Assembly (NCBI RefSeq): GCF_000744285.1 | Contig: NZ_JQLQ01000002.1 | Span: 434,001 to 498,000, forward strand | Source: Carnobacterium pleistocenium FTR1 | Lineage (GTDB): Bacteria > Bacillota > Bacilli > Lactobacillales > Carnobacteriaceae | Direction of reading: 5' to 3' | DNA: 64,000 nt | Part shown: in pieces, positions 1-8,270 of the stretch | Numbering within the stretch: position 1 is the first letter of the stretch | Layout: each line of letters begins with the position of its first letter | Notes under the pieces: model-generated | The model's database searches: none | The model's input: the letters and a program-made list of their open reading frames with translations, nothing else | What the model was told of the DNA's origin: nothing | Program-made: the position numbers and the translations under genes

Positions 1-387
1 TCTTTTTAATAATTCATCGAGGTCAGGGTTAGGTTTCATTAACTGAACACCATCTGTTTCCTCCGCTAATCCTTTATCAATTTTCAAGAATGGGACTACA
101 CCTTTTTTCTCCCATAAGTAATCGGCTGTATAAAGGCCTTCAACTTTGCGATCCATTGTTTGTTCAAATAAAATAGCACCTAAGATTGTATCAGAATTAA
201 AAGCTGGAGAAGTCATTAGACGAGTTCGCATATCATGGACTAAATCAAACATTTCAGTTTCATTTGAATAAGTCTCAGGTGCTATGCCATAGAGTTCCAA
301 AGCTTTTGGAGTACTTCCACCGCTTTGGTCTAATGCTGCAATAAAACCCTTACCATTCTTCATTCGTTCGAATTGCTCTTTTTGCAT
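1..387 (-). CDS. fda: Fructose-bisphosphate aldolase class I (N-terminal part; gene runs off the left edge)
   Basis: The minus-strand reading begins [20 protein letters not shown] and continues with the [16 protein letters not shown] block typical of bacterial class I aldolases, followed by an ERM-type helix and FLKIDKGL. The enzyme would cleave fructose-1,6-bisphosphate to glyceraldehyde-3-phosphate and DHAP in the cytoplasm through a Schiff-base lysine, which lies outside the visible part. The start ATG at 387 is preceded by AGGAG at good spacing. About 129 codons are visible; the rest is beyond the window. A TATACT -10 candidate lies on the minus strand at 471-476. Confidence 0.85.
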   Translation of the reverse strand, partial: MQKEQFERMKNGKGFIAALDQSGGSTPKALELYGIAPETYSNETEMFDLVHDMRTRLMTSPAFNSDTILGAILFEQTMDRKVEGLYTADYLWEKKGVVPFLKIDKGLAEETDGVQLMKPNPDLDELLKR

Positions 388-589
388 AATTTCAGCTCCT
401 TAGATTAGTTTTAAGAACAGTAAATAAGAAAGCTCAACCCGTTAAATGGGTAATGAATCTTTCAATAGTTAGTATAGCATTCCGTAGTCTAAATTAAAAA
501 AATAAGCTATTATAGAGTGCTTTTCCTTTGGGTGATTAGATGAAGAGAAGGGAAAAAAAGATACAAAAATTGAATAAAGGAGAAAAGCT

Positions 590-2026
590 ATGATTCAAGC
601 AAAAAATCAAAATATACCATCCGCACAAGTTAAATCTATTTTAGGAGTTATTTTAATGGGGTCCTTTGTGACCATATTAAATCAAACGCTTATGAGTACT
701 GCTCTTCCAAGTATAATGAAAGAATTTTCGATTACTGCCACTCAAGGTCAGTGGTTAACGACGGCTTATATGCTGATCAATGGAATCATGGTACCTATTA
801 CGGCCTATCTCGTTAACCGCTTTACAACGCGACAACTGTACTTGTTTTCGATGATTGTTTTCTCAATGGGTACTTTTGTAGCGGCTACTGCTAATATTTA
901 TGCAGTACTGATCATTGGCCGAATGATTCAGGCAATAGGGGCAGGAATTGTTTTGCCATTATTGATGATTGTTATCTTATATCTTTTTCCAATTGAAAAA
1001 AGAGGTTCAGCAATGGGACTAGTTGGTTTAGCAATGAATTTCGCTCCAGCTATTGGACCGACATTTTCAGGATGGGTCGTACAAAACTACCATTGGAATA
1101 TGCTGTTTTACTTCATTTTACCATTTGCTGTTATAGATGTTGTGGTTGCCTTCTTTGTTTTAAACAACGTTGGGGAAACGGGTCATCCGAAATTAGATGG
1201 TATCAGTGTCATTTATTCAACGCTAGGTTTTGGTGGGTTGTTGTTTGGACTTAGCAATGCATCTTCAAATGACTTTATAAGCGTTAATGTAGCTTTATCA
1301 CTGATCATTGGAATTATTTCTTTAGTTCTATTAGTCAATCGCTCTAATCATTCAAAAGAACCTTTACTGAATTTTGGTATTTTTAAATATAAAGGGTATC
1401 GGTTAAATCTTATTATTTCATTTGTACTAACAGCTGGAATGTATGGAGCTATCATGTTGTTGCCGATTTATTTTCAAACTATCCGCGGGATGACGCCACT
1501 GGAATCAGGAATGATTCTTTTGCCAGGATCGATTCTTATGGCTATTATGAGTCCTGTCACGGGTAAAATGTTTGATAAATATGGCTCTAAAAGGTTAGCC
1601 ATGAGTGGGCTATTACTGGTCACAATTGGAACTTTTATCATAGGACTGATTGATTTAAACACACCAATCAAATATATTGTCTTGCTTCAAATCGTTCGAT
1701 CATTAGGCTTTTCACTGACATTGATGCCTATCCAAACAGCTGCTTTCAATGCTGTTCCATTAGAACTTGCAGCCCATGCATCAGCAATGTTTAATACGCA
1801 ACGCCAGTTAGCGGGTTCAATGGGAACAGCTTTATTCGTTGTTGTGATGACAGTTGTTTCTCAAGAAGGTGTTGCACAGCAGCTATCAACTGAATTGTCT
1901 GATTTAGCAGGATTTCAAATGGTTTTCAAATTAGTAGGACTGTTTTCGCTAGTGGCCTTTATTATGACCTTATTCATTAAAGAGAATCCGTACTTACCAG
2001 ATGCCAAACCGGCTAGAAATGTATAA
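590..2026 (+). CDS. MFS drug-efflux transporter, DHA2 (EmrB/QacA, LmrB-like) family
   Basis: This 478-residue protein is hydrophobic throughout, with about 14 membrane spans, the usual size of DHA2 proton-coupled exporters. The first loop carries a degenerate motif A (LVNRFTTRQLY), and helix 5 has the antiporter motif C (NFAPAIGPTFSG), which marks drug/H+ antiport rather than sugar uptake. The start is set by AAAGGAGA eight bases upstream. It appears monocistronic, with a hairpin terminator directly after it. No adjacent TetR or MarR regulator is seen, so the substrate cannot be named; multidrug or lincosamide-type export is family inference only. Confidence 0.85.
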   Translation: MIQAKNQNIPSAQVKSILGVILMGSFVTILNQTLMSTALPSIMKEFSITATQGQWLTTAYMLINGIMVPITAYLVNRFTTRQLYLFSMIVFSMGTFVAATANIYAVLIIGRMIQAIGAGIVLPLLMIVILYLFPIEKRGSAMGLVGLAMNFAPAIGPTFSGWVVQNYHWNMLFYFILPFAVIDVVVAFFVLNNVGETGHPKLDGISVIYSTLGFGGLLFGLSNASSNDFISVNVALSLIIGIISLVLLVNRSNHSKEPLLNFGIFKYKGYRLNLIISFVLTAGMYGAIMLLPIYFQTIRGMTPLESGMILLPGSILMAIMSPVTGKMFDKYGSKRLAMSGLLLVTIGTFIIGLIDLNTPIKYIVLLQIVRSLGFSLTLMPIQTAAFNAVPLELAAHASAMFNTQRQLAGSMGTALFVVVMTVVSQEGVAQQLSTELSDLAGFQMVFKLVGLFSLVAFIMTLFIKENPYLPDAKPARNV

Positions 2027-2033
2027 GTTAAAG

Positions 2034-2069
2034 TAAAAAATCTTTGCCTAAAGGTAAAGGTTTTTTTCG
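2034..2069 (+). terminator. Rho-independent terminator after the MFS gene
   Basis: An A-rich arm ending CTTTGCC pairs with GGTAAAGG around a short TAAA loop, followed by a run of seven T. It lies eight bases past the MFS stop codon. Confidence 0.75.
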
Positions 2070-2252
2070 TCGTTAAGGGTGTTTAATACTATGAAAAATT
2101 TTCAGATTGAAGAATTTATTTATTGTTACGATCAATTATTTCAATGTTAACTTTATTTTAAAAATAGAAATAGTGAGATGAAAAATAAATTTTGTGTGTG
2201 ATATATATAAATAAGCTTAGAAAATAAAGTTTGTTTTATACGAATGAGATCC

Positions 2253-2306
2253 TTGACAAGGGTATTTAATAAGTATAAAGTTAAAAGTAAGTTGATTACA
2301 GTTGTA
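2253..2306 (+). promoter_or_regulatory. copB promoter with CopY-type cop box
   Basis: TTGACA (2253-2258) and TATAAA (2274-2279) form a promoter with a short 15-bp spacer. Directly downstream, at 2297-2306, is TACAGTTGTA, which matches the TACAnnTGTA operator bound by CopY-type copper-responsive repressors of lactic acid bacteria. Its position just after the predicted start site fits repression that copper relieves. No copY lies in this window. The rest of the 2070-2344 gap is AT-rich and holds no gene I can support. Confidence 0.7.
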
Positions 2307-2344
2307 AACGAAAAAATAATTGAAATTAATAAGGAGAGATAAAT

Positions 2345-4387
2345 ATGGAAAAACATAAAGAACCATCAAATCATCATGATCATAGCGACATGGATCACAG
2401 CAGTATGGATCACAGCAGTATGAGCCATACTGGTGGGCATTCGGGACATCATGCAATGATGATTGAGGATTTCAAAAAAAGGTTTTGGGTCTCATTGATT
2501 CTAGCAGTTCCTATTTCTATTTTATCTCCAATGTTCCAAATGCTTTTTGGATATGAAATTCTTTTTTTAGGAGATAATATTCTGTTGTTTGTTCTATCAA
2601 CTATTCTTTTTTTCTACGGAGGAAAACCATTTCTTACAGGAGCATGGAGTGAACTGAAATCACGAACCCCAGCAATGATGATGTTGATTTCGTTAGCGAT
2701 CATTACAGCGTATTTCTACAGCACATTAACGACATTTTTTATTTCTGGTAGTGATTTTTTCTTTGAATTGGCTACTTTAATTGCTATTATGCTTCTTGGT
2801 CATTGGATCGAGATGAAATCAATTATGGGAGCTTCAAAAGCTTTAGAAGCGTTAATTAAATTAATGCCAAAAGAAGCACACAAAATTGATGAAGCGGGTA
2901 ACATTATTGAAGTAACGGTAGAAGATTTAAAACCGGGGGATAAAATTCTTGTCAAATCAGGTGAAAAAATCCCTCTAGATGGCACTATTTATGAAGGAAC
3001 ATCTGCTATAGACGAATCCATGCTAACTGGAGAATCTTTACCGGTAGAGAAGAGCCCTGGAATGGATGCAATCGGTGCATCCGTTAATGGTGAAGGAGTT
3101 TTGAAAATCGAAGTGAATAAAGTCGGGAATGATACGTATCTATCTCAAGTTATTCAGTTAGTTCAAGAAGCTGAGACTACAAAATCTAAAGCACAAGGAT
3201 TTGCTGATATTGCCGCCAAATGGCTCTTTTATGTAGCTGTCGTAGTTGGTTTAGTTACGGTTATTTATTGGTCAGTTACTGGTGATTTTGATTTTGCTTT
3301 AGAACGGATGGTGACCGTATTGATTATTGCTTGTCCACATGCATTAGGGCTCGCAGGACCTTTAGTGACTTCAAGATCAACTTCGATTGCAGCTAGTAAA
3401 GGGTTGTTGATCCGTAATCGGATTGCTTTTGAAGGAGCATATAAAATCGATAAAATCGTTTTTGATAAAACAGGCACGTTAACAGAAGGTAACTTTGGGA
3501 TAACCGATATTCAGCCTGTTGAAGGGGTAAGCGAATCTGAATTATTAACTTTAGCTTATTCAGTTGAAACCCAATCAGATCATCCAATTGCTAAGGGTAT
3601 CGTTAAAGAAGGTAAAGAACGCAAATTAGAAATCTATGATGTTAAAAATTACCGTAATTTAGCAGGTAAGGGATTAACAGCGACTGTAAAAGGAATAGAG
3701 ATTTCAGTTGTCAGCCCAGGAGCTATGAGAAAAGATCAAATTTCTTTTGATGAAAAAAGCTATGAAACAATGGCTCAACAAGGAAAAACGGTTGTGTTCG
3801 TCTTGAAAAGCAATGAATTGCAAGGCATGATCGCATTAGCGGATATCATCAGAGAATCTTCTTATAAAGTAATCAAGCAGTTGAATGATTTAGGTATTGA
3901 GACCATCATGATGACCGGAGATAATAAAAAAGTGGCTAATTATGTAGGCGATAAATTAGGGCTTTCACAAGTAATCGCTGAAGTTCTTCCTCATGAAAAG
4001 TCTAAGAAAGTATCTGAATTAAAAGAAGATGGTAAAAAGGTAGCTATGATCGGAGACGGAATCAATGATGCTCCAGCTTTAGCAGAATCTGATGTTGGGA
4101 TAGCAATAGGGGCAGGTACCGATGTTGCTATTGAAACCGCAGATATTATTTTAGTGAATAGCAATCCGGTAGATGTATTGAATATTATCAAATTATCTAA
4201 AGCTAGTCACAAAAAAACGATTGAAAACTTTATATGGGCAGCAGGGTATAATGTGATAGCTCTTCCACTAGCAGCAGGCGTTTTAATTAACCAAAATATT
4301 TTAATTACGCCAGCTATTGGAGCAGTTGTGATGTCTTTAAGTACCATTATTGTTGCAATAAATGCGCAAATGTTAAAAATTGATTGA
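2345..4387 (+). CDS. copB: Copper-exporting P-type ATPase, CopB type
   Basis: This 680-residue P1B-type ATPase begins with a His/Met-rich tail (residues about 8-40, repeated MDHSSM units) instead of CxxC metal-binding domains. The membrane metal-site motif is Cys330-Pro-His, the CPH form of the CopB subgroup, rather than the CPC of CopA. The phosphorylated Asp374 lies in DKTGTLT, the TGES actuator motif is present as TGESLPVEK, and the ATP-binding hinge is GDGINDAP near 570. It would pump copper out of the cytoplasm. A CopY-type operator lies in its promoter, and a terminator follows at 4440. The metal could also be silver; the class is clear. Confidence 0.93.
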   Translation: MEKHKEPSNHHDHSDMDHSSMDHSSMSHTGGHSGHHAMMIEDFKKRFWVSLILAVPISILSPMFQMLFGYEILFLGDNILLFVLSTILFFYGGKPFLTGAWSELKSRTPAMMMLISLAIITAYFYSTLTTFFISGSDFFFELATLIAIMLLGHWIEMKSIMGASKALEALIKLMPKEAHKIDEAGNIIEVTVEDLKPGDKILVKSGEKIPLDGTIYEGTSAIDESMLTGESLPVEKSPGMDAIGASVNGEGVLKIEVNKVGNDTYLSQVIQLVQEAETTKSKAQGFADIAAKWLFYVAVVVGLVTVIYWSVTGDFDFALERMVTVLIIACPHALGLAGPLVTSRSTSIAASKGLLIRNRIAFEGAYKIDKIVFDKTGTLTEGNFGITDIQPVEGVSESELLTLAYSVETQSDHPIAKGIVKEGKERKLEIYDVKNYRNLAGKGLTATVKGIEISVVSPGAMRKDQISFDEKSYETMAQQGKTVVFVLKSNELQGMIALADIIRESSYKVIKQLNDLGIETIMMTGDNKKVANYVGDKLGLSQVIAEVLPHEKSKKVSELKEDGKKVAMIGDGINDAPALAESDVGIAIGAGTDVAIETADIILVNSNPVDVLNIIKLSKASHKKTIENFIWAAGYNVIALPLAAGVLINQNILITPAIGAVVMSLSTIIVAINAQMLKID

Positions 4388-4439
4388 ACAAAGCTATTAA
4401 CCCAGCAAATTATAGACCCATAATTTAAAGGATCAGAAT

Positions 4440-4467
4440 GAAACCACTTTTTCAGTGGTTTTTTTTA
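4440..4467 (+). terminator. Rho-independent terminator after copB
   Basis: AAACCACT pairs with AGTGGTTT around TTTTC and runs into eight T, 53 bases past the copB stop codon. Confidence 0.85.
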
Positions 4468-4485
4468 TGGACCAATTTAGTTAAA

Positions 4486-4494
4486 TGGTATAAT
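4486..4494 (+). promoter_or_regulatory. Extended -10 promoter element for the PfkB-family kinase
   Basis: TGGTATAAT is a perfect extended -10 (TGn plus TATAAT) 64 bases before the kinase start. No good -35 is visible, as is usual for extended -10 promoters. Confidence 0.5.
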
Positions 4495-4558
4495 AAAAAT
4501 ATAGGAGTAATTTATAGCAAAAATGATAGTATCAACTTCAAATAGAGGAGGATCTTAA

Positions 4559-5479
4559 ATGATTTATACCATTACATTAAACCCAACCATTGATCGGATG
4601 CTGTACCTTGATGGAGAGCTGACCAAGGAGAAGAATAACCGATTAGAGAGGGTCACATATGATTTAGGCGGTAAAGGGCATCATAATTCCTATGCAATGA
4701 GTAAATTAGGCGTAGAAAATCAGGCTCTAGGATTTTGTGGCACAACTAATTTAGGAGAACTTGAAAAGATATTAGAAGAAAAGGGTATCAACCATGACCT
4801 TGTTGAAGTTTATGGTAAACCAACTAGAGAAAGCTATGTTATTTTAGAAAAAAATGTAAGCGGTAGTGCCTTGATCACAGAAAAAGGCTCTGCTATTTCA
4901 AATTATGATAAAACGCTGTTATTTGATAAAATTGAAGAAAAAGTCGAAGAGGAAGATACAGTGCTGATTTCTGGTTCTATGCCTCCAGGCTTTGAAATTA
5001 GAGATTTGGAAGAACTAATAAAACTATTGAAAAAAATAGGTTGTTTTATTGCTTGCGATCTTTCGGGTGATGCTTTAAAAACAGCAGTAAAAGCCAAAGT
5101 GAACTTTATTAAACCAAATCGATTTGAGATACTAGAGATTACTGAGCAGGGAAAGTCATTGTTGGATACGGTAAAAGAACTAACTAAAACGATTGATTAT
5201 GTAGTTGTGTCGCAAGGCGGATCAGGTAGCTTATGCGGACATAAAAATGAATTCTATCAAATCACTCCTCCAGTGGTGGTCGTTAAAAATGATACTGGGG
5301 CTGGCGATTGTTTTGTAGGGGCTTTTATTGCATCCTTAACGCAGCAAAAAACCTTTGCTGAAGCATTAACGATTGCTACAGCGTGTTCAGCCAGCAAAGT
5401 TCAGCACGATGACAGTACAACGTTTAGTGTAAAAGATGCTCAGAACCTGCAAAAGAAAGTAAGACTAGAAAAATTATAA
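4559..5479 (+). CDS. PfkB-family hexose kinase (1-phosphofructokinase / tagatose-6-phosphate kinase type)
   Basis: This 306-residue protein has the FruK/LacC arrangement of the PfkB sugar-kinase fold. It opens MIYTITLNPTIDRML, has the substrate-side glycine motif GGKGHHNS (usually GGKGxN), and ends with the ATP/anion-hole signature NDTGAGDCFVGAF containing the catalytic Asp. It would phosphorylate a sugar phosphate such as fructose-1-phosphate or tagatose-6-phosphate in the cytoplasm. No PTS fructose permease or lac/tagatose genes are adjacent, so the substrate stays open; the HH in the glycine motif is an unusual spelling. AGAGGAGG defines the start. Confidence 0.82.
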   Translation: MIYTITLNPTIDRMLYLDGELTKEKNNRLERVTYDLGGKGHHNSYAMSKLGVENQALGFCGTTNLGELEKILEEKGINHDLVEVYGKPTRESYVILEKNVSGSALITEKGSAISNYDKTLLFDKIEEKVEEEDTVLISGSMPPGFEIRDLEELIKLLKKIGCFIACDLSGDALKTAVKAKVNFIKPNRFEILEITEQGKSLLDTVKELTKTIDYVVVSQGGSGSLCGHKNEFYQITPPVVVVKNDTGAGDCFVGAFIASLTQQKTFAEALTIATACSASKVQHDDSTTFSVKDAQNLQKKVRLEKL

Positions 5480-5535
5480 TAATAAGTTGTATAGTACTAC
5501 CAACAAAGCGGTTTGATTGAATGAAAGATTTAAAG

Positions 5536-5564
5536 TTGACAACGCATTTTCACATTGTTACAAT
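5536..5564 (+). promoter_or_regulatory. Sigma-A promoter of the Cys-rich leader / symporter operon
   Basis: TTGACA (5536-5541) and TACAAT (5559-5564) are separated by exactly 17 bp, a near-consensus promoter. The predicted start near 5571 gives a leader of about 340 nt before the symporter gene. Confidence 0.75.
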
Positions 5565-5581
5565 GAACTTACTTTAAATAC

Positions 5582-5593
5582 GTGAGCGCTCAC
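5582..5593 (+). promoter_or_regulatory. Perfect 12-bp palindrome GTGAGCGCTCAC just downstream of the promoter
   Basis: GTGAGCGCTCAC is self-complementary and sits about 11 bases after the predicted transcription start, flanked by CTTTAAA and TTTAAAG. The core TGAGCGCTCA resembles symmetric LacI-family operators. It could equally fold as a 5'-end RNA hairpin. Which protein binds, if any, cannot be told from here. Confidence 0.5.
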
Positions 5594-5633
5594 CTTTAAA
5601 GAAAAAAATAAATTAAAAAAGGAGGAAGCCCTA

Positions 5634-5729
5634 ATGAAAAAGATGAACTGTCTATGCATGTTGTGTTGTCCATGTTGTATGAACCACTCATGTTATCAGC
5701 AATCATCTTTTCATCGGGCTTCTTTCTGA
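5634..5729 (+). CDS. Cysteine-rich leader peptide (31 aa), probable translational attenuator
   Basis: A 31-codon frame starts at ATG 5634 behind a good AGGAGGA ribosome site and ends at TGA 5727-5729. It begins MKKMNCLCMLCCPCCMNHSC and contains seven cysteines, six of them within codons 6-15. It has no hydrophobic span and resembles no enzyme. It lies in the leader of the symporter/ATP-grasp operon, ahead of a strong intrinsic terminator, the layout of amino-acid attenuation leaders. The codon run would make ribosomes sensitive to charged tRNA-Cys. The alternative is a genuine small metal-binding peptide. Confidence 0.7.
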   Translation: MKKMNCLCMLCCPCCMNHSCYQQSSFHRASF

Positions 5730-5766
5730 TTGAATAAATCAATTTTTGCTCTATGATCAATTAATC

Positions 5767-5814
5767 AATTATAAGAAAAATCCTGTTTTTGTGTAAGGGT
5801 GCTTTCTTATAATT
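5767..5814 (+). promoter_or_regulatory. 12-bp perfect RNA stem between leader peptide and attenuator
   Basis: AATTATAAGAAA (5767-5778) is fully complementary to TTTCTTATAATT (5803-5814) across a 24-nt loop. There is no T-run after it, so it is not a terminator itself. It is a structural element of the leader, placed between the Cys-rich frame and the terminator hairpin. Confidence 0.5.
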
Positions 5815-5835
5815 TATTCTAAAGATGAATCAACT

Positions 5836-5870
5836 GTGCATGAGTGTATACCCACTCATGCACTTTTTTT
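5836..5870 (+). terminator. Intrinsic terminator inside the leader (attenuator) upstream of the symporter gene
   Basis: GTGCATGAGTG (5836-5846) pairs perfectly with CACTCATGCAC (5853-5863) around a 6-nt loop, followed by seven T. It stands after the promoter and leader peptide and 38 bases before the symporter start, so it would block the operon unless prevented from forming. The 9-mer CCACTCATG in its 3' half also occurs inside the leader frame at 5684-5692. There it could pair with the terminator's 5' arm over 8 bp. Confidence 0.8.
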
Positions 5871-5908
5871 GTACACATTAATCAATCGACTAGGAGGAAA
5901 ATAAAAAG

Positions 5909-7171
5909 ATGTTAGTAAATAAAAGAAAGATAAAGAAACCAAGCCTTATGTTGCAAGTGGTTATTGGGGCTTTGGCAGGTATACTTGTAGGTTATTTTAG
6001 CAAAACGGCGGGGCTTCAATTAGAAATACTGGGTACGATTTTTATGAATTTGATTCAAATGATCATTGTGCCACTTATTTTCCCGGTCATTATTTTATCT
6101 ATAGTTAATATTAGTGACACAAAAAGCTTTGGTAAAGTGGCAGGAAAGTCCTTTGTCTATTTCTTTTCAGTAACGACGGGATTGATCATTCTTAGTATTT
6201 TAGCCGGAAAATGGACTGGAATCGGCAGCAATTTTCAAACTGGAGCCGTCTCTACTGATTCCCTTGAAGGCATTGCAAGTGGAATTAACTTTCAAAGTTT
6301 TTTTCTGAGTATTGTACCGAGCAATCTATTTCAAGCCTTTGCAGATGGGAATTTATTGCCAATCATCTTTTTTGGAATTTTTCTTGGACTGTCATTAGTT
6401 TCAATAGGTGAAAAAGGAAAACCGGTTATTTCTTTTTTTGAATCATGGTCTCAAGCAATGTTTAAAATGGTTGATTATGCCATTTCTTTTGCTCCCATTG
6501 GTGTATTTGGATTTTTAGCTTATGATATTGCCGCATATGGGATAGAAAATTTAGTTGCTTTAGGACAATTTGTCTTATTTACTTACCTAGCCTTTATGAT
6601 TGTCCTCTTGATAATTTTTCCAGTCATTGCTTGGTTTTTCCATGTACCTTACTTTACAATGCTAAAAGAAATTAGTGATTTGATCGTAGTTGTATTTACG
6701 ACCGGAAGTTCAAGTGTTGTCTTGCCTTCTTTAATTGACCGCCTGAAGAAATTTGGTGTATCGTCATCAGTTTCTTCTTTTGTAACACCACTAGGCTATT
6801 CATTTAATCTTGTTGGAGCATGTGTCTATATTAGTTTAGCCACAATGTTTATAGTTAACATGTATGATGTGACACTAGGATTTGGCGAAATTATTGCATT
6901 GGTTTTATTTCTAACGATTATTACAAAGGGAATTGCAACGGTCCCATCAGGAGCAGTAGTGGTATTATTAGCTGCAGCAACACAACTTGGCTTACCTGCT
7001 GAGGGAGTGGCATTGATGGTTTCAGTCGATTTCTTTATCAATATGGGTCGTTCCGCAGTTAATGTGGTAGGGAATGCGTTAGCACCAGTCCTGATTGCTC
7101 AATCTGAAGATGCGTTCGTGTACAATAAAGTAGCAGACTACAAGAAAGTGATCACTGAAGTGAACAAATAA
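5909..7171 (+). CDS. Dicarboxylate/amino acid:cation symporter (DAACS, SDF family)
   Basis: This 420-residue membrane protein has the GltPh fold signatures: a serine-rich HP1 hairpin (TTGSSSVVLPS), a TM7 motif NLVGACVY in place of NMDGTALY, and a TM8 motif NMGRSAVNVVGN. Aligned to GltPh, Arg397 and Asn401 are kept, while Asp394 and Asp405 are both Asn. This departs from classical aspartate/glutamate carriers. It would import a small anionic or amino-acid substrate with cations. The cysteine-rich leader suggests cysteine or cystine control, but the substrate is not decided by sequence. It is followed by the ATP-grasp gene after 37 bases. Confidence 0.8.
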   Translation: MLVNKRKIKKPSLMLQVVIGALAGILVGYFSKTAGLQLEILGTIFMNLIQMIIVPLIFPVIILSIVNISDTKSFGKVAGKSFVYFFSVTTGLIILSILAGKWTGIGSNFQTGAVSTDSLEGIASGINFQSFFLSIVPSNLFQAFADGNLLPIIFFGIFLGLSLVSIGEKGKPVISFFESWSQAMFKMVDYAISFAPIGVFGFLAYDIAAYGIENLVALGQFVLFTYLAFMIVLLIIFPVIAWFFHVPYFTMLKEISDLIVVVFTTGSSSVVLPSLIDRLKKFGVSSSVSSFVTPLGYSFNLVGACVYISLATMFIVNMYDVTLGFGEIIALVLFLTIITKGIATVPSGAVVVLLAAATQLGLPAEGVALMVSVDFFINMGRSAVNVVGNALAPVLIAQSEDAFVYNKVADYKKVITEVNK

Positions 7172-7208
7172 AAAGAGTACAAGATAAAAGAGATGGGGAG
7201 AGAATAAA

Positions 7209-8120
7209 ATGAAAAAAATTTATATTATTCATGAAAATAACGATTGGACTAGACATTTAACAGCGCAGTTGGATGAAATCAAGGCACCTTATGAGTTGTG
7301 GGATTTATCTGATGGAATGATCGATATCCAAGAAGAACCACCTGAAGGGATTTTTTATAATCGGATGAGTGCTTCTTCGCATACACGTGGACACCGTTAT
7401 GCACCTGAATTAACGGATAATCTGTTGACTTGGCTGGAAAGCCGTGATGCTGTTGTGTTCAATGGGACAAAAGCGATTGAACTGGAAGTAAGCAAATTGA
7501 AACAGCATTTGGCTTTGCAAAAACAGGGCATTCAAACACCTGAGACCTATGGAGCAGTTGGTAAAGAAGCTATTATCAAAGCTGCTGAAAGATTGAATAA
7601 ATTCCCATTTATCATCAAGCACAATCGTGCTGGTAAAGGATTAGGTGTTCGTTTACTAAACTCAATCGAAGAATTAAAAGCCTATATTTACGGATCAGAA
7701 TTCGAAGATTCAATTGATGGAATCAGTTTGATCCAAGAATACATTAAACCTGCTGATGGAACTATTATCCGCTCTGAATTTATTGGCGGAAAATTCTTTT
7801 ATGCTGTGAAGGTTGATTCAAGCGATGGATTCGAGTTGTGTCCAGCAGATAGTTGCCAAGTAGGAGATGTACCAGTAATCAATAAATTTACGATTATGGA
7901 TTCCCTTCCGAATGAACAAATTAAATTGTATGAAAAGTTTTTAAAAGAGCAAAAAATTGATGTAGCGGCTGTTGAATTTATTTTTGATGTTCATGGAAAA
8001 GCCTATGCATATGATGTGAATACGAATACCAATTATAACGCGGATGCCGAAAAAGTTGCTGAAAAATACGCTATGTTAGAGTTAGCAAACTTCTTGAAAT
8101 CAGAACTTGAGAAAAGATAA
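7209..8120 (+). CDS. ATP-grasp ligase, RimK-like
   Basis: This 303-residue protein has a RimK-type layout: a small N-terminal alpha/beta domain (to about residue 95), an ATP-grasp lysine region (FPFIIKHNRAGKGLGVRLL, about 137-155) and a C-terminal metal-binding strand ending DVNTNTNYN, comparable to the EVN motif of RimK and glutathione synthetases. Such enzymes join a carboxylate to an amine through an acyl phosphate. It is the second gene of the leader-controlled operon, behind GGGGAGAG. The substrates are unknown. A role in a cysteine-linked or amino-acid conjugate is only a guess from context. Confidence 0.75.
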   Translation: MKKIYIIHENNDWTRHLTAQLDEIKAPYELWDLSDGMIDIQEEPPEGIFYNRMSASSHTRGHRYAPELTDNLLTWLESRDAVVFNGTKAIELEVSKLKQHLALQKQGIQTPETYGAVGKEAIIKAAERLNKFPFIIKHNRAGKGLGVRLLNSIEELKAYIYGSEFEDSIDGISLIQEYIKPADGTIIRSEFIGGKFFYAVKVDSSDGFELCPADSCQVGDVPVINKFTIMDSLPNEQIKLYEKFLKEQKIDVAAVEFIFDVHGKAYAYDVNTNTNYNADAEKVAEKYAMLELANFLKSELEKR

Positions 8121-8270
8121 CGTGCTTTTTCTATTGAAAAGTGCAAAGAAATAGCTTTAGAATTTGGTAACACTAAAAGATTAAGTTGATTTCTATTTTG
8201 AGAAAAACATAATTTTATGATATCCTCAGTTGATTTGTTACTATTAAATTAAAGGTGAGGAGATGATATA

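Noticed and set aside
2153-2456. Two minus-strand frames before and within the start of copB
   Set aside because: One is antisense to the His/Met-rich tail and promoter of copB and the other is AT-rich spacer; neither has a convincing ribosome site.
5730-5908. T-box or SAM riboswitch in the symporter leader
   Set aside because: No T-box sequence (GGTGGnACCGCG type) or SAM-aptamer core is visible; the Cys-rich frame explains the leader better.
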